Shown piece by piece: positions 51,530-60,924 of a DNA stretch of 60,924 bases. The number at the start of each line of letters is the position of its first letter. Position 1 is the first letter of the stretch. Both the position numbers and the translations under genes were made by a program. This stretch comes from Exobacillus caeni (GTDB lineage Bacteria > Bacillota > Bacilli > Bacillales > Guptibacillaceae). The stretch covers positions 1-60,924 of the forward strand of contig NZ_SWLG01000021.1 in NCBI RefSeq assembly GCF_005747095.1, in the 5' to 3' direction. The notes beneath the pieces were generated by a model. It saw only the letters and a program-made list of their open reading frames with translations. It did not search any database and was not told the DNA's origin.

Positions 51530-52378
51530 ATGATGAAGTTAAAAACATACTCAAGTCCAGGGGCATTTCTGGATAAAGTGCAACGTTTTTTGGAGGAAAA
51601 GGAAGCTTTGAACAACCTTCCGCTTGGGATTATTGAATCTCTTGTCAAAAAAGAGAAAAGTGGCGAAGATTTTGGGAACCCATTTTTAGCAGCTATAGAA
51701 CAAAACAGTGAGGTAATATTTGTTGTGGTCAGAACACCTCCTCATAATGCTGTTGTTTATGGCGATCCTTCTGCAATCTTTTATCTGGTCCAGAGTCTAC
51801 GTCAGGAAAATATTCTGTTACCGGGAGTGCTCGGGCCAAAAGAAACAGCAGAATCCTTTGCATCGCGGTGGTGTGAGTTGACCGGCCAAACAAGAAAAAT
51901 CTCAATGGATCAGCGGATTTATAAGCTTACGAATATTATAGAAGGAAAGAAGCCGAACGGAAATTTAAGAGAAGCAACTCAGGAAGACTTCGATCTTATC
52001 GCAAAATGGATTTATCAGTTTGCCGAAGAAGCTACCGAGGGATTGACCGAAGAAGAATGCAAAGAAAGGGCGAAAAGAGCGATTGATGAAAAATCAATTT
52101 ATGTCTGGGTGAGCGAAGGGAAGGTAGTTTCCATGGCTAATAAGGCAAGGCCAACCAGAAACGGAGCAACGGTCAACCTGGTTTATACACCAGAAGCACT
52201 CCGGAATAAGGGCTATGCATCGGCATGTGTGACAGGGTTAAGCCAACATTTATTTGATCAGGGCTACAAATTTTGTACCCTTTATACCGATCTAACTAAT
52301 CCGACTTCCAATAGCATCTATATGAAAATAGGCTACAGGCCGGTAGGAGATTCAATTGTTTACGAGTTTACTTCTTAA
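51530..52378 (+). CDS. GNAT family N-acetyltransferase
   Basis: About 282 residues. The C-terminal half (140-282) is a GNAT domain: LREATQEDFDLIAKWIYQF, then VVSMANKARPTRNGATVNLV, and the acetyl-CoA loop YTPEALRNKGYASACVTGLS, ending LYTDLTNPTSNSIYMKIGYR. The N-terminal 130 residues look like a degenerate second domain (VIFVVVRTPPHNAVVYGDPS). A GTG at 51512 has no ribosome site; AAGAAGTGAAG precedes the tandem ATGs at 51530 and 51533. The substrate is unknown. The phased repeat array lies directly upstream and may contain its control region. Confidence 0.82.
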   Translation: MMKLKTYSSPGAFLDKVQRFLEEKEALNNLPLGIIESLVKKEKSGEDFGNPFLAAIEQNSEVIFVVVRTPPHNAVVYGDPSAIFYLVQSLRQENILLPGVLGPKETAESFASRWCELTGQTRKISMDQRIYKLTNIIEGKKPNGNLREATQEDFDLIAKWIYQFAEEATEGLTEEECKERAKRAIDEKSIYVWVSEGKVVSMANKARPTRNGATVNLVYTPEALRNKGYASACVTGLSQHLFDQGYKFCTLYTDLTNPTSNSIYMKIGYRPVGDSIVYEFTS

Positions 52379-52592
52379 AGTGGAAAAGGGAAGGAAATTG
52401 GCAGGATCAACAATACTATTTCGCATGTTGAGGATCTACCTTTGATGTATTTTATTAGACAACAATGATCGGCTATGTTCAAACCTTTCAGGCAAAAGAT
52501 TTTCGTATAGAAAGAAGTCGTGCCCTCGCTTTTAAATCCACTTAAAATAAGCTAAAATAAGGATAGACATAAATTGAAGGAGAGTGTACCGG

Positions 52593-52796
52593 ATGATCCA
52601 TAATTCCTGGGAAGACAGCCCTACGATAAAAAAAGTGAAATGCGTACATACTGATGCAAAGAAATATATGGTTGACCGGGTTCTGACAGCCGGGAAGATT
52701 TACGATGTTAAAAACGAAACAGAAGAATTTATTTTTGTAATCGATAATACCGGCAAGATCGGCGGCTTTTACAAAGAATACTTTGAAGAAGCTTAA
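52593..52796 (+). CDS. Small Bacillaceae protein, probably DUF6501
   Basis: A 67-residue protein without cysteine pairs, signal or membrane segment (one Cys in KVKCVHTDAKKYM). The all-beta, SH3-like pattern reads VLTAGKIYDVKNETEEFIFV, then IDNTGKIGGFYKEYFEE. I believe this matches the Bacillaceae family DUF6501, from memory, without a known role. GTG 52584 is also open, but GAAGGAGA with 9 bases of spacing supports ATG 52593. A terminator follows. Confidence 0.7.
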   Translation: MIHNSWEDSPTIKKVKCVHTDAKKYMVDRVLTAGKIYDVKNETEEFIFVIDNTGKIGGFYKEYFEEA

Positions 52797-52845
52797 ATCA
52801 ATGAATCAGGGGATGGGTCCATATAAAGTGTCCCTCCCCCTCAAA

Positions 52846-52888
52846 CAAAAACCAGAAAATCCTGTATAAAAGGGTTTCTGGTTTTTTT
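52846..52888 (+). terminator. Terminator after the 67-residue gene
   Basis: AAAACCAGAAAATCCT pairs with AGGGTTTCTGGTTTT around a short loop, followed by T-run. Confidence 0.8.
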
Positions 52889-52989
52889 ACTTAAACGGTA
52901 GAATTGAGTCTATTTCTAACCTGGAAGAAGGAAACGAAGTGTTAAATGTGGAACTTTGAAGAAGCTTCAAATTGTTAGGAGGAACCCCT

Positions 52990-53526
52990 TTGTCGAAATC
53001 AAGACTAAAAAACACACCATATACAATAGAAATCGGGACAGAAAAGGACATGGAAGCAATTCTAACATTACTTGTACAGGCAGCCGATTGGCTGCAATCC
53101 AAAAATACTGATCAGTGGTCTTATTATCTTTCTGACCTCGATGGTAATAAAGCAGAAGTACAGGAGTCGATCGAGAAGAAGGAGACATACATTGTAAAGG
53201 AAGGGTCCAGGGTCATTGCCACTATCACACTGCAAAGAACTCCGAATGACTGGGATATGGAGATCTGGGACGAGGAAGCTAATGACGAAAAGGCAATTTA
53301 CGTCCATCGCATCGTTACAGACCGTGCCTTTGCTAAACAAAATTTGGGAGACCGTCTGCTGGACTTCGCTGAGGACTATGCGAGGGATAATTCCTTTTCT
53401 TTGATTCGTTTCGACTGCCTTGCAAGCAATAATGGATTGAACAGTTATTATCAAAAACGGTATAACAGGAAAGAAGTTGCCAATATATACGGGGCTCACA
53501 GTAAGTATGAGAAAGAAGTATTTTAA
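52990..53526 (+). CDS. GNAT family N-acetyltransferase
   Basis: A 178-residue GNAT protein: YTIEIGTEKDMEAILTLLVQ at the start, an acetyl-CoA-binding VHRIVTDRAFAKQNLGDRLL, and the C-terminal IRFDCLASNNGLNSYYQKRY. The substrate is unknown. Earlier in-frame TTG 52972 is inside the ribosome site TAGGAGGAACCCCT; the TTG at 52990 with good spacing is used. PPOX flavoprotein gene starts 27 bases after the stop, so the two may be co-transcribed. Confidence 0.83.
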   Translation: MSKSRLKNTPYTIEIGTEKDMEAILTLLVQAADWLQSKNTDQWSYYLSDLDGNKAEVQESIEKKETYIVKEGSRVIATITLQRTPNDWDMEIWDEEANDEKAIYVHRIVTDRAFAKQNLGDRLLDFAEDYARDNSFSLIRFDCLASNNGLNSYYQKRYNRKEVANIYGAHSKYEKEVF

Positions 53527-53553
53527 AAAATTATAGACAGTTGGTGAAGGAGA

Positions 53554-54192
53554 ATGGACAAGACCATGGCATTTAAGAATCTGATTTCTTCTGAAGAAGA
53601 ACTTCGGGATATCATCGGAAACCCGGGGGAGTTGGCAGCAAACAAAGTAATCTCTTATTTAGACAAAAATTGTAATGACTTTATCTCAAAGTCTCCCTTT
53701 TTGGTGCTTTCAACATCAAATACCGCTGGTGCATGTGATGCATCTCCCCGGGGTGATTCACCAGGATTCGTATTAACAGTTGATGAAAAGCATCTCGTTA
53801 TTCCTGAGAGGCCAGGAAACAGAAGAATCGATTCGATTAAAAATATTCTGGAGAATCCCCATGTAGGTTTGATTTTTGTTATTCCAGGACTTGAAGAAAC
53901 GCTTCGAATCAATGGAAAAGCCTCAATCACGCGTGATCCGGAACTATTATCCAGGATGGAAGTGAAAGGCCGTTCTCCATTGGTGGCCATTGGTATAGAG
54001 GTAGAAGAGGCATTTATTCATTGCGCGAAAGCATTTAAACGGTCAGGTCTTTGGAATCACCAATCCTGGTTAGAAAAAGAAAAACTGCCTCATATAGCAA
54101 AAGTACTGGCAGAACACGCAAGCCTTCCTGACTACTCTACTGAAAAAGTGTCAGAAGGACTAAAAGAAAGCTATACGGAGCGCCTTTACTAA
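53554..54192 (+). CDS. PPOX-type FMN flavoprotein (MSMEG_1061-like)
   Basis: A 212-residue split-barrel flavoprotein of the pyridoxamine 5'-phosphate oxidase-like superfamily. The FMN region holds FLVLSTSNTAGACDASPRGD, then SPGFVLTVDEKHLVIPERPG, NRRIDSIKNILENPHVGLIF, and ETLRINGKASITRD. The C-terminus contains ALIHCAKAF-type AFIHCAKAFKRSGLW. The subgroup often works with F420 or FMN in unknown reductions. GGTGAAGGAGA precedes the ATG. No enzyme name can be given. Confidence 0.82.
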   Translation: MDKTMAFKNLISSEEELRDIIGNPGELAANKVISYLDKNCNDFISKSPFLVLSTSNTAGACDASPRGDSPGFVLTVDEKHLVIPERPGNRRIDSIKNILENPHVGLIFVIPGLEETLRINGKASITRDPELLSRMEVKGRSPLVAIGIEVEEAFIHCAKAFKRSGLWNHQSWLEKEKLPHIAKVLAEHASLPDYSTEKVSEGLKESYTERLY

Positions 54193-54339
54193 ACCATATG
54201 GTTCTGTTAACAAGCGTTGTTGATTTTTTATTCAGCTTTGCACTTTCAAATATCGCTTCATTGTCCCATGTTCTAACATATTAAAAAATCCGGAAAAACA
54301 GCATTATGCATTAATTTATGCATTAACATAGCAAAAAAT

Positions 54340-54372
54340 AAAAAGGAGCACTGCGTATGCAATGCTCCTTCT
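54340..54372 (-). terminator. Terminator of the reverse-strand coat-like gene
   Basis: On the reverse strand, AAGGAGCATTGCAT and ACGCAGTGCTCCTT pair, followed by TTTATTTTTT. Confidence 0.8.
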
Positions 54373-54376
54373 TCTT

Positions 54377-54724
54377 TTACCACCAAAAAGGAAAGCCGAA
54401 TCTTCGTATTCCCCAGAACGGAAAACCGAACAGGCCAAAGCCGGGATATCCAAAAAATGGGCCACCAAAGAACGGAAAAAAAGGGAATAATCTTTGATCG
54501 TTAGGTGATAAATCCTGGCTTCTTTCCATCGGCATAGCCAGAAATAAGTTATTCTGGTCGTAACTGTGCATCATACCACAATAAATTCTGCCATCAGTTG
54601 TTTCAACTTGAATAAATTGGTTCCTATATTTTTCACATTGGGCATATATGGGACTAACTTGTTGCTTATTTCTTTCCTCTATAAAGTCGCCATTGGGATC
54701 AACAGTTGAATAGTAGCCTTCCAA
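54377..54724 (-). CDS. Coat-like protein with LSm-like middle and Phe/Gly/Pro-rich tail
   Basis: A 115-residue protein. The middle (CEKYRNQFIQVETTDGRIYC, then GMMHSYDQNNLFLAMPMERS) parallels the N-terminal half of the 78-residue protein at 33097. The tail is extraordinarily aromatic: FPFFPFFGGPFFGYPGFGLF, then GFPFWGIRRFGFPFWW. Such composition is typical of spore-coat and exosporium proteins. It lies divergent from cotJABC, which supports a sporulation role. It resembles no named Cot protein I can place. AAGAGGTGATTTTTTGG precedes the ATG. Confidence 0.72.
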   Translation of the reverse strand: MEGYYSTVDPNGDFIEERNKQQVSPIYAQCEKYRNQFIQVETTDGRIYCGMMHSYDQNNLFLAMPMERSQDLSPNDQRLFPFFPFFGGPFFGYPGFGLFGFPFWGIRRFGFPFWW

Positions 54725-54915
54725 AAAATCACCTCTTATAGGTATATTCGCCTTATCTTATTCAGAAATTGTTCTTTTGGAGCGTGTTTCATCAATAGAA
54801 ATCTTATCAAAATATGGATCTGTACCAGAACTTTTTAAACGACTTTTTTAAAAGGTGTTTACTATCCTTCTTTAGAGGAAACAGGTTGGTATGACTAAAA
54901 AAGGAGGTTGTGTGG

Positions 54916-55146
54916 ATGTCTGGAAGTAAGTCTTATAAACCTTATGTTAGTCCGAATGATCCATGTGATCCGATTAAAGAAAAGTCCTACCAAACCCCGC
55001 CACATTTATACATGGGGCTTCAGAAGAAAGACCTTGAACAGTATTCTCCGGAAGAAGCTTTGAAAAAAGGAACACTTTGGCCAGCTTTATTTGACTCCTA
55101 TAAAGGATTCCCCAGGAAAACAGATGGAAAGGAGAGCAACCGATGA
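54916..55146 (+). CDS. cotJA: Spore coat protein CotJA
   Basis: A 76-residue CotJA: YKPYVSPNDPCDPIKEKSYQ, then TPPHLYMGLQKKDLEQYSPE, ending in LWPALFDSYKGF. In B. subtilis the cotJ operon is made in the mother cell early in sporulation (sigma-E), and its products enter the inner coat. A GTG at 54910 is too close to AAGGAGG; ATG 54916 has 8 bases and is chosen. The stop overlaps the start of cotJB by four bases (ATGA), coupling their translation. No clear sigma-E promoter could be read upstream. Confidence 0.92.
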   Translation: MSGSKSYKPYVSPNDPCDPIKEKSYQTPPHLYMGLQKKDLEQYSPEEALKKGTLWPALFDSYKGFPRKTDGKESNR

Positions 55147-55406
55147 ATAAAGAACTCTCCAGTGATTTTCGCGAAAACTTAAAAAAACTCCAGGCGATTG
55201 ATTTTGCAATGATGGAATTGACACTTTATCTTGATACTCACCCTGACGATTCTAAAGCAATTGAACAATACAACGAATACTCGGAAAAAAGAAAAGATCT
55301 AAAGCAGAAGGTTGAAGAAGAATATGGCCCGCTAATGTTAAAAGAAAAGAATAATAAAGAGAACCAATGGGAATGGAGCCAGGGACCATGGCCATGGCAG
55401 GTTTAG
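55143..55406 (+). CDS. cotJB: Spore coat protein CotJB
   Basis: An 87-residue CotJB with the family's helical core (LQAIDFAMMELTLYLDTHPD, then DSKAIEQYNEYSEKRKDLKQ) and the tail EWSQGPWPWQV. It is required for CotJC to assemble in the coat in B. subtilis. The start overlaps the cotJA stop. GGAAAGGAGAGCAACCG is the ribosome site. cotJC follows 26 bases later. Confidence 0.93.
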   Translation: MNKELSSDFRENLKKLQAIDFAMMELTLYLDTHPDDSKAIEQYNEYSEKRKDLKQKVEEEYGPLMLKEKNNKENQWEWSQGPWPWQV

Positions 55407-55432
55407 AATAATTAACTATAGGAGGTCAAATA

Positions 55433-56002
55433 ATGTGGACTTATGAAAAAAAGTTGCAATATCCTGTGAAAGTAAGCGAGTGCAATCCTAAACTTGCAAA
55501 ATACTTAATCGAACAATATGGCGGTGCAGATGGTGAATTAGCGGCAGCATTGAGATATTTAAACCAGAGATATACGATTCCTGATAAAGTAGTCGGCTTG
55601 CTAACAGACATCGGTACAGAAGAATTTGCCCATTTAGAGATGATTGCTGCCATGGTGTACAAGCTAACAAAAGATGCTACCCCTGATCAAATCAAAGAAG
55701 CTGGTTTAGAAGGGCATTATACCAACCATGGTGTTTCACTGTTCTACCATAATACAGCTGGAAAACCTTTTGAAGTTCAACACATTCAATCAAAAGGAGA
55801 TCCGATCGCTGATCTATATGAAGACATAGCTGCAGAAGAAAAAGCGCGTGCAACCTACCAGTGGATCATTGATCTTTCTGATGATCCAGACTTGAATGAC
55901 AGTCTGGCATTTCTACGGGAAAGAGAAATAGTCCATTCGCAACGCTTCCGAGAAGCAGTAGAATTGTTAAAAGATGAACGGGACCGCCAGAAAATATTTT
56001 AA
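55433..56002 (+). CDS. cotJC: Spore coat protein CotJC, manganese-catalase family
   Basis: A 189-residue four-helix-bundle protein of the manganese (non-haem) catalase family. Dimanganese ligands are seen in YGGADGELAAALRYL (first Glu), TDIGTEEFAHLEMIAAMVY (Glu and His), EDIAAEEKARATYQ and FLREREIVHSQRF (Glu, His). It may protect the spore from peroxide; in the coat its role is partly structural. Length matches CotJC of Bacillus. TAGGAGGTCAAATA precedes the ATG. A bidirectional terminator ends the operon. Confidence 0.95.
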   Translation: MWTYEKKLQYPVKVSECNPKLAKYLIEQYGGADGELAAALRYLNQRYTIPDKVVGLLTDIGTEEFAHLEMIAAMVYKLTKDATPDQIKEAGLEGHYTNHGVSLFYHNTAGKPFEVQHIQSKGDPIADLYEDIAAEEKARATYQWIIDLSDDPDLNDSLAFLREREIVHSQRFREAVELLKDERDRQKIF

Positions 56003-56024
56003 AATAAATGTTTTTTCTATTAAT

Positions 56025-56059
56025 AAAGGAAGCACCGGCCAAAGCGGTGCTTCCTTTTT
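56025..56059. terminator. Bidirectional terminator between cotJC and rodA
   Basis: AAAGGAAGCACCG and CGGTGCTTCCTTT form a perfect 13-bp stem; it overlaps the last bases of the convergent gene. Confidence 0.92.
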
Positions 56060-57233
56060 AATCATTTGCGGAGAACATATATTTTCTAGTACGGAACTTA
56101 ACGTTAAATACCAATCCCATGGCAAACATGCTGCCTAGAAGCGAACTTCCTCCATAACTGATGAAAGGAAGGGGGATACCGGTGATCGGCACTAACCCGA
56201 TAGCCATTCCAACGTTTTGGAAAACATGGAATGTAATCATAGCAATGACACCTGCACAAATAAAACTTCCAAAAGGGTCATCGATTTCAAGGGCTATCCG
56301 AATAATTCTATATATCAATAAAAAGAAGAGAGTTAAGACAATACTAATTCCCAGGAACCCAAACTCTTCACCTATGTTCCCGATAATAAAATCCGTGTGG
56401 TTCTCCGGTAAGTAAACACTGCCGTCCTGGTATCCTTTACCGTAAATTTTTCCTGATCCAATTGCCAGCAAGGCTTTATTTAGCTGATATGCTTCTGGCC
56501 CTTCATAATTTTCAGGATCCAGCCAGCTATATATTCTTCCAAGCTGATATTCTTTAACACCAAGCGTGCCTTCCACAAATTCTGGTATCTTGATGATCAT
56601 CAGAATAAGGCCAAATCCAATAAGAGCGACACTTGAATAGAGCAAAACTAGCAAGCGCCATGCTACGCCTGACATCAATAACATGAAGGCAAAAATAGCA
56701 AGCATTACTAGAGAGGTTCCAAGATCTGGCTGCATCATAACAAGCATGATAGGAACCATTGTAAAACCAAGCATTTTTAATATTAAAAGCAAATCCGATT
56801 TTATCGTTTTATCAAAAATCTTGCTGTTGTGACTGACAATAACGTTACTTAACACCAGTATTAAACAGACTTTTACGATTTCAGAAGGTTGTAGCGATCC
56901 GGCTCCTGGAACAACGAACCAGCTTTTTGCACCATTGATTGTCGGAGCAAAGCGTTCCGGTGTAAAAATCAACAAAACCAGCAAAAAGTTTCCGAATCCA
57001 TAGAAATACCATGAAAGTTTTCTCAGTTGTTCCAGGTCAAAAATCATTGTAGCTACTAAAACTACCGTACCTACAAAGTACCACATGATCTGCTTAAGTA
57101 AAAAGTTATCTTCGTATTGTCCATTTGTTTGTGCGCTAAATATAGAAATACAACTTACACAAAACATTAAAAAGAGCAAAAATGCCAAATTATAATCTAT
57201 TTTATCCGAAATTTTATCAGTAGAATCGGTCAA
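56058..57233 (-). CDS. rodA: SEDS-family peptidoglycan glycosyltransferase, RodA/FtsW
   Basis: A 391-residue SEDS protein with ten membrane helices. Typical motifs are NGAKSWFVVPGAGSLQPSEI, MMQPDLGTSLVMLAIF, a large loop with YQLGRIYSWLDPENYEGPEA, then YLPENHTDFIIGNIGEEFGF and ITGIPLPFISYGGSSLLGSM at the end. SEDS enzymes polymerise glycan strands with a class B PBP; the RodA branch acts in rod elongation, FtsW in division. The short N-terminus and sequence favour the RodA side, though Bacillaceae have several paralogues, including sporulation-specific ones. The start is TTG 57233 with GAGGTGAAAGGCA upstream. Confidence 0.88.
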   Translation of the reverse strand: MTDSTDKISDKIDYNLAFLLFLMFCVSCISIFSAQTNGQYEDNFLLKQIMWYFVGTVVLVATMIFDLEQLRKLSWYFYGFGNFLLVLLIFTPERFAPTINGAKSWFVVPGAGSLQPSEIVKVCLILVLSNVIVSHNSKIFDKTIKSDLLLILKMLGFTMVPIMLVMMQPDLGTSLVMLAIFAFMLLMSGVAWRLLVLLYSSVALIGFGLILMIIKIPEFVEGTLGVKEYQLGRIYSWLDPENYEGPEAYQLNKALLAIGSGKIYGKGYQDGSVYLPENHTDFIIGNIGEEFGFLGISIVLTLFFLLIYRIIRIALEIDDPFGSFICAGVIAMITFHVFQNVGMAIGLVPITGIPLPFISYGGSSLLGSMFAMGLVFNVKFRTRKYMFSAND

Positions 57234-57327
57234 TGCCTTTCACCTCGATACAAAACATATTGCAACCATTTAAACATTTTATCACAATAAAAATGGTAAG
57301 TGTATGAAATTATCCGAAACATTACAA

Positions 57328-57360
57328 AAGAGGCTTTCGTATTATCACGAAAGCCTCTTA
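57328..57360 (-). terminator. Terminator of the POT transporter gene
   Basis: AAGAGGCTTTCGT and ACGAAAGCCTCTT form a perfect 13-bp stem between the reverse-strand transporter and rodA. Confidence 0.88.
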
Positions 57361-57377
57361 AATATTTTTTCATATAC

Positions 57378-58781
57378 TTATCCTGCTAGTTCATCAAGAT
57401 GCATTAACTTCTGGAGTTTCTTAGAAATAGTTAATAGGATCAAACCAAGGAAAATTGCTGCTCCTCCCAGGTAGATGAAGATTTCAAGGTACCCGAATGT
57501 TGTTGTTAATGATGCCACGTAACCTGCAACATAGTTTGCAGCCGCATTACTCAGGAACCAGGCACCCATCAGTAAGGAAGCAATCTTGACTGGGGCCATT
57601 TTACTCACTAATGACAAACCAATCGGATATAATGAAAGTTCTCCCAGTGTATGGAGCAAGTATGTCACGACCATGAACAGCATGCTTGCCTTCATTGTAA
57701 TGTTCTGTTCATCGCTTCCGGTCATCATTACTGCTGGTATTAACACCATGAAACCAAGGCCCAATAAAATTAACCCAAAGGCCATTTTTGTAGGGATGGC
57801 AAAATCTCCTCGTTTCGTTCTTGCCAGTTTAATCCAAAGCGCGGATACAACTGGAGCCAGCAATAAAATAAACAGAGGATTTAATGATTGGAAAAATGAA
57901 ACAGGGATTTCATATCCAAAAACCGTTCGGTCAATAAAGTCTCGTGTATATAAAGTAAACGAAGCTCCTGCTTGTTCAAATCCTGCCCAAAATATAACAA
58001 CAAACACAGCTAAAATTAATATTACTGATGTACGGTCTTTTTCTTGCTTAGTTAAAGGCTTTTTCTCATTTTTATCATCCACGATAGCTTTTACACTCGA
58101 TGGAGTAGTACCGATATCACCAAGGTATTTTTTAGCTAATGAATTAAAAGTTATTTGTCCGATAATCATACCGATAGAAGAAGCAAGGAAAGCATATTTA
58201 AATCCAAATACCTCTACTCCTCCAGTTGTGGAATGGAAAAGGTTAGCATAAAGGAAACCTGCTATCAAAGGAGAAAAAAGGGCTCCAAGGTTAATACCCA
58301 TATAGAAAATGGTAAAAGCAGAGTCTTTTCTTGGGTCATTTTTCTCATAAAGTTCTCCAACAAGAGTAGAAATATTAGGTTTAAAGAAACCATTACCAAT
58401 TATTAAAAACAGCAAGCCGAGATAAAGGCCCCATTGTGCCTGGACAGCGAAAAGGGTAAAATCTCCGGCAGCCATCGTAATTCCGCCGATTGTTATTGCA
58501 GTCCGTAGCCCCATCAACCTGTCTGTAAGATATCCACCGATCAAAGGTGTAAAATAAACAAGCCCTGTGTAAAGACCATATAACATCAGTGCTTGTGACT
58601 TTTCCATTCCAAGTCCTCCGCTGATCAACTCAGCCGTTAAGTAGAGTACAAGAATGGATCTCATGCCATAATAGCTGTACCGTTCCCACATTTCGGTTAT
58701 AAATAATAAATAAAGTCCTCGAGGATGTTTTCTTTTTCCGCTTTGAAGCTCGGACATATCCCCGGTGTTTACTGTATCCAT
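57378..58781 (-). CDS. POT/PTR family di- and tripeptide transporter
   Basis: A 467-residue proton-coupled oligopeptide symporter of the major facilitator superfamily (DtpT-like). The signature ExxER(F/Y) reads EMWERYSYYGMRSILVLYL in helix 1. PTR2 motifs follow: GGYLTDRLMGLRTAITIGG, FFKPNISTLVGELY and FTIFYMGINLGALFSPLIAG. Fourteen helices are expected. It imports di- and tripeptides as nitrogen and carbon source. An uncharged linker with FNSLAKKYLGD follows helix 6. GGAGGGATTAAAT is the ribosome site. Confidence 0.93.
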   Translation of the reverse strand: MDTVNTGDMSELQSGKRKHPRGLYLLFITEMWERYSYYGMRSILVLYLTAELISGGLGMEKSQALMLYGLYTGLVYFTPLIGGYLTDRLMGLRTAITIGGITMAAGDFTLFAVQAQWGLYLGLLFLIIGNGFFKPNISTLVGELYEKNDPRKDSAFTIFYMGINLGALFSPLIAGFLYANLFHSTTGGVEVFGFKYAFLASSIGMIIGQITFNSLAKKYLGDIGTTPSSVKAIVDDKNEKKPLTKQEKDRTSVILILAVFVVIFWAGFEQAGASFTLYTRDFIDRTVFGYEIPVSFFQSLNPLFILLLAPVVSALWIKLARTKRGDFAIPTKMAFGLILLGLGFMVLIPAVMMTGSDEQNITMKASMLFMVVTYLLHTLGELSLYPIGLSLVSKMAPVKIASLLMGAWFLSNAAANYVAGYVASLTTTFGYLEIFIYLGGAAIFLGLILLTISKKLQKLMHLDELAG

Positions 58782-59126
58782 TTAATCCCTCCGATTGATG
58801 TTTTTTCTAAGATAGATATATTGCAAAGCCCCAAACACACAAGCCATTATAATTCACAAAAAATTAGAAAACAATGCAATTCGCAGAAGTACTAAAATTA
58901 ATATAATTAAACCAATTTTTTAAGTTCAGATTAATTAAAAGGTCCTTATATTTTTAACAATTTTGTTTCAAAAAGGTCCTGGGATTTTGTTTTATGCCAG
59001 ACACATTGCAAATTTTGTTTTTCTTTTAGAAAAAGGTTTTATTTTAAGCAAGACCACCAGGAAAATTTTTTCAGGCAAAGGAATGATTTTTCCTTATTCA
59101 AAAACGTTTCTTTTCTTTTCAAAAAT
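58782..59126. other. AT-rich intergenic region, no gene
   Basis: Poly-T and poly-A tracts dominate. A short word AAAAGGTCCT occurs twice (near 58938 and 58973). No ORF with a ribosome site or known RNA motif is recognised. The reverse-strand half would hold the promoter of the peptide transporter. Confidence 0.5.
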
Positions 59127-59134
59127 GCTATAAT
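59126..59134 (+). promoter_or_regulatory. Extended -10 promoter of the ABC-F gene
   Basis: TGCTATAAT is a perfect extended -10 element, 34 bp before the TTG start at 59168. No good -35 is seen, as is common for extended -10 promoters. Confidence 0.6.
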
Positions 59135-59167
59135 TGATAAGAATGTCTAGGATTTGGAGGAATTTAA

Positions 59168-60784
<1,617 letters not shown>

Positions 60785-60837
60785 GCCACACCAAACTGCG
60801 GATAACTCCACAATGAAATATGGAAATACCTAAAGAG

Positions 60838-60924
60838 GCTGGGACAAAAGTATTTTAGCCAAAGGAAAATCCGAACTTTGATTCAAAATTCTTTAATCAG
60901 AATTTAAATCAGTTCGGATTTTTC
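60838..60924. repeat. Dispersed hairpin repeat, copy B (reaches the window end)
   Basis: Same element as 32008-32094, starting GCTGGGACAAAAGTATTTTA. The outer stem AAAATCCGAACT/AGTTCGGATTTT is perfect here, and an inner stem is GATTCAAAATTCT/AGAATTTAAATC. It ends in TTTTTC and follows the ABC-F gene by 53 bases. Confidence 0.75.

Noticed and set aside
57586-58251. Forward ORF of 221 codons opposite the POT transporter
   Set aside because: Shadow of a well-supported transporter gene, with low-complexity hydrophilic sequence and no motif.

Overview
The window is an AT-rich chromosomal stretch from an endospore-forming member of the Bacillaceae. Evidence for this is a complete cotJABC spore-coat operon, a GerPF-like germination protein, the divergent gltC / gltA-gltB glutamate synthase locus named and ordered as in Bacillus, odhAB, the yojN-yojO / yojF-bshB2 cluster (bshB2 belongs to bacillithiol synthesis), AAGGAGG-type ribosome binding sites and many TTG/GTG starts. 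The genus cannot be fixed from sequence alone. No rRNA, tRNA, CRISPR array, prophage or complete insertion sequence is visible.

Layout. 0.2-3.8 kb: GNAT acetyltransferase, 14-helix MFS exporter, GerPF-like protein, SDR oxidoreductase. 3.9-11.2 kb: gltC and gltAB. 11.2-12.1 kb: a CorA-type transporter. 12.4-19.9 kb: a copper-handling module (CopZ-like chaperone, a secreted Met/His-rich protein with a 44-residue Gly/Met-rich membrane peptide, a sensor kinase/response regulator pair, a beta-propeller lipoprotein, a multicopper oxidase lipoprotein and a Cys-rich four-helix copper-storage-type protein), interrupted by a reverse-strand YIEGIA membrane-protein pair. 20-28.6 kb: esterase, YkuS-YtxH fusion, a 29-residue holin-like toxin, SGNH hydrolase, ZIP transporter, aminotransferase, acyl-CoA ligase, RsmJ-like methyltransferase, Mug glycosylase. 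28.8-30.4 kb: a 5'-nucleotidase whose signal peptide is cut by an in-frame stop. 30.4-32.1 kb: repeat-rich DNA around a DUF4145 gene. 32.2-46.5 kb: a DUF2268 protease, secreted and small hypothetical proteins, Fpg-like glycosylase, VWA/MoxR pair, yojF-bshB2, OsmC, endonuclease IV, a divergent FtsH paralogue, MATE and EamA transporters. 47.1-51.2 kb: odhAB. 51.3-56 kb: a 20-bp-period repeat array, acetyltransferases, a PPOX flavoprotein, a coat-like protein and cotJABC. 56-60.9 kb: RodA/FtsW, POT peptide transporter, ABC-F ATPase, and a hairpin repeat at the window edge.

How the genes work together. The strongest new inference is a small regulon. A 17-bp box (TGCACAGYTTCTTCAAA, one diverged copy) lies exactly 9 bp upstream of a -10 hexamer at three places: before the secreted Met/His-rich protein operon, before the two-component system itself, and before the multicopper oxidase. 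This predicts that the response regulator encoded here activates these three promoters. The oxidase leader also carries a terminator-like hairpin. Other items worth checking are the candidate type I toxin, the stop codon in the nucleotidase signal peptide, the helically phased GATAT repeats, two families of dispersed repeats, and the YkuS-YtxH fusion.
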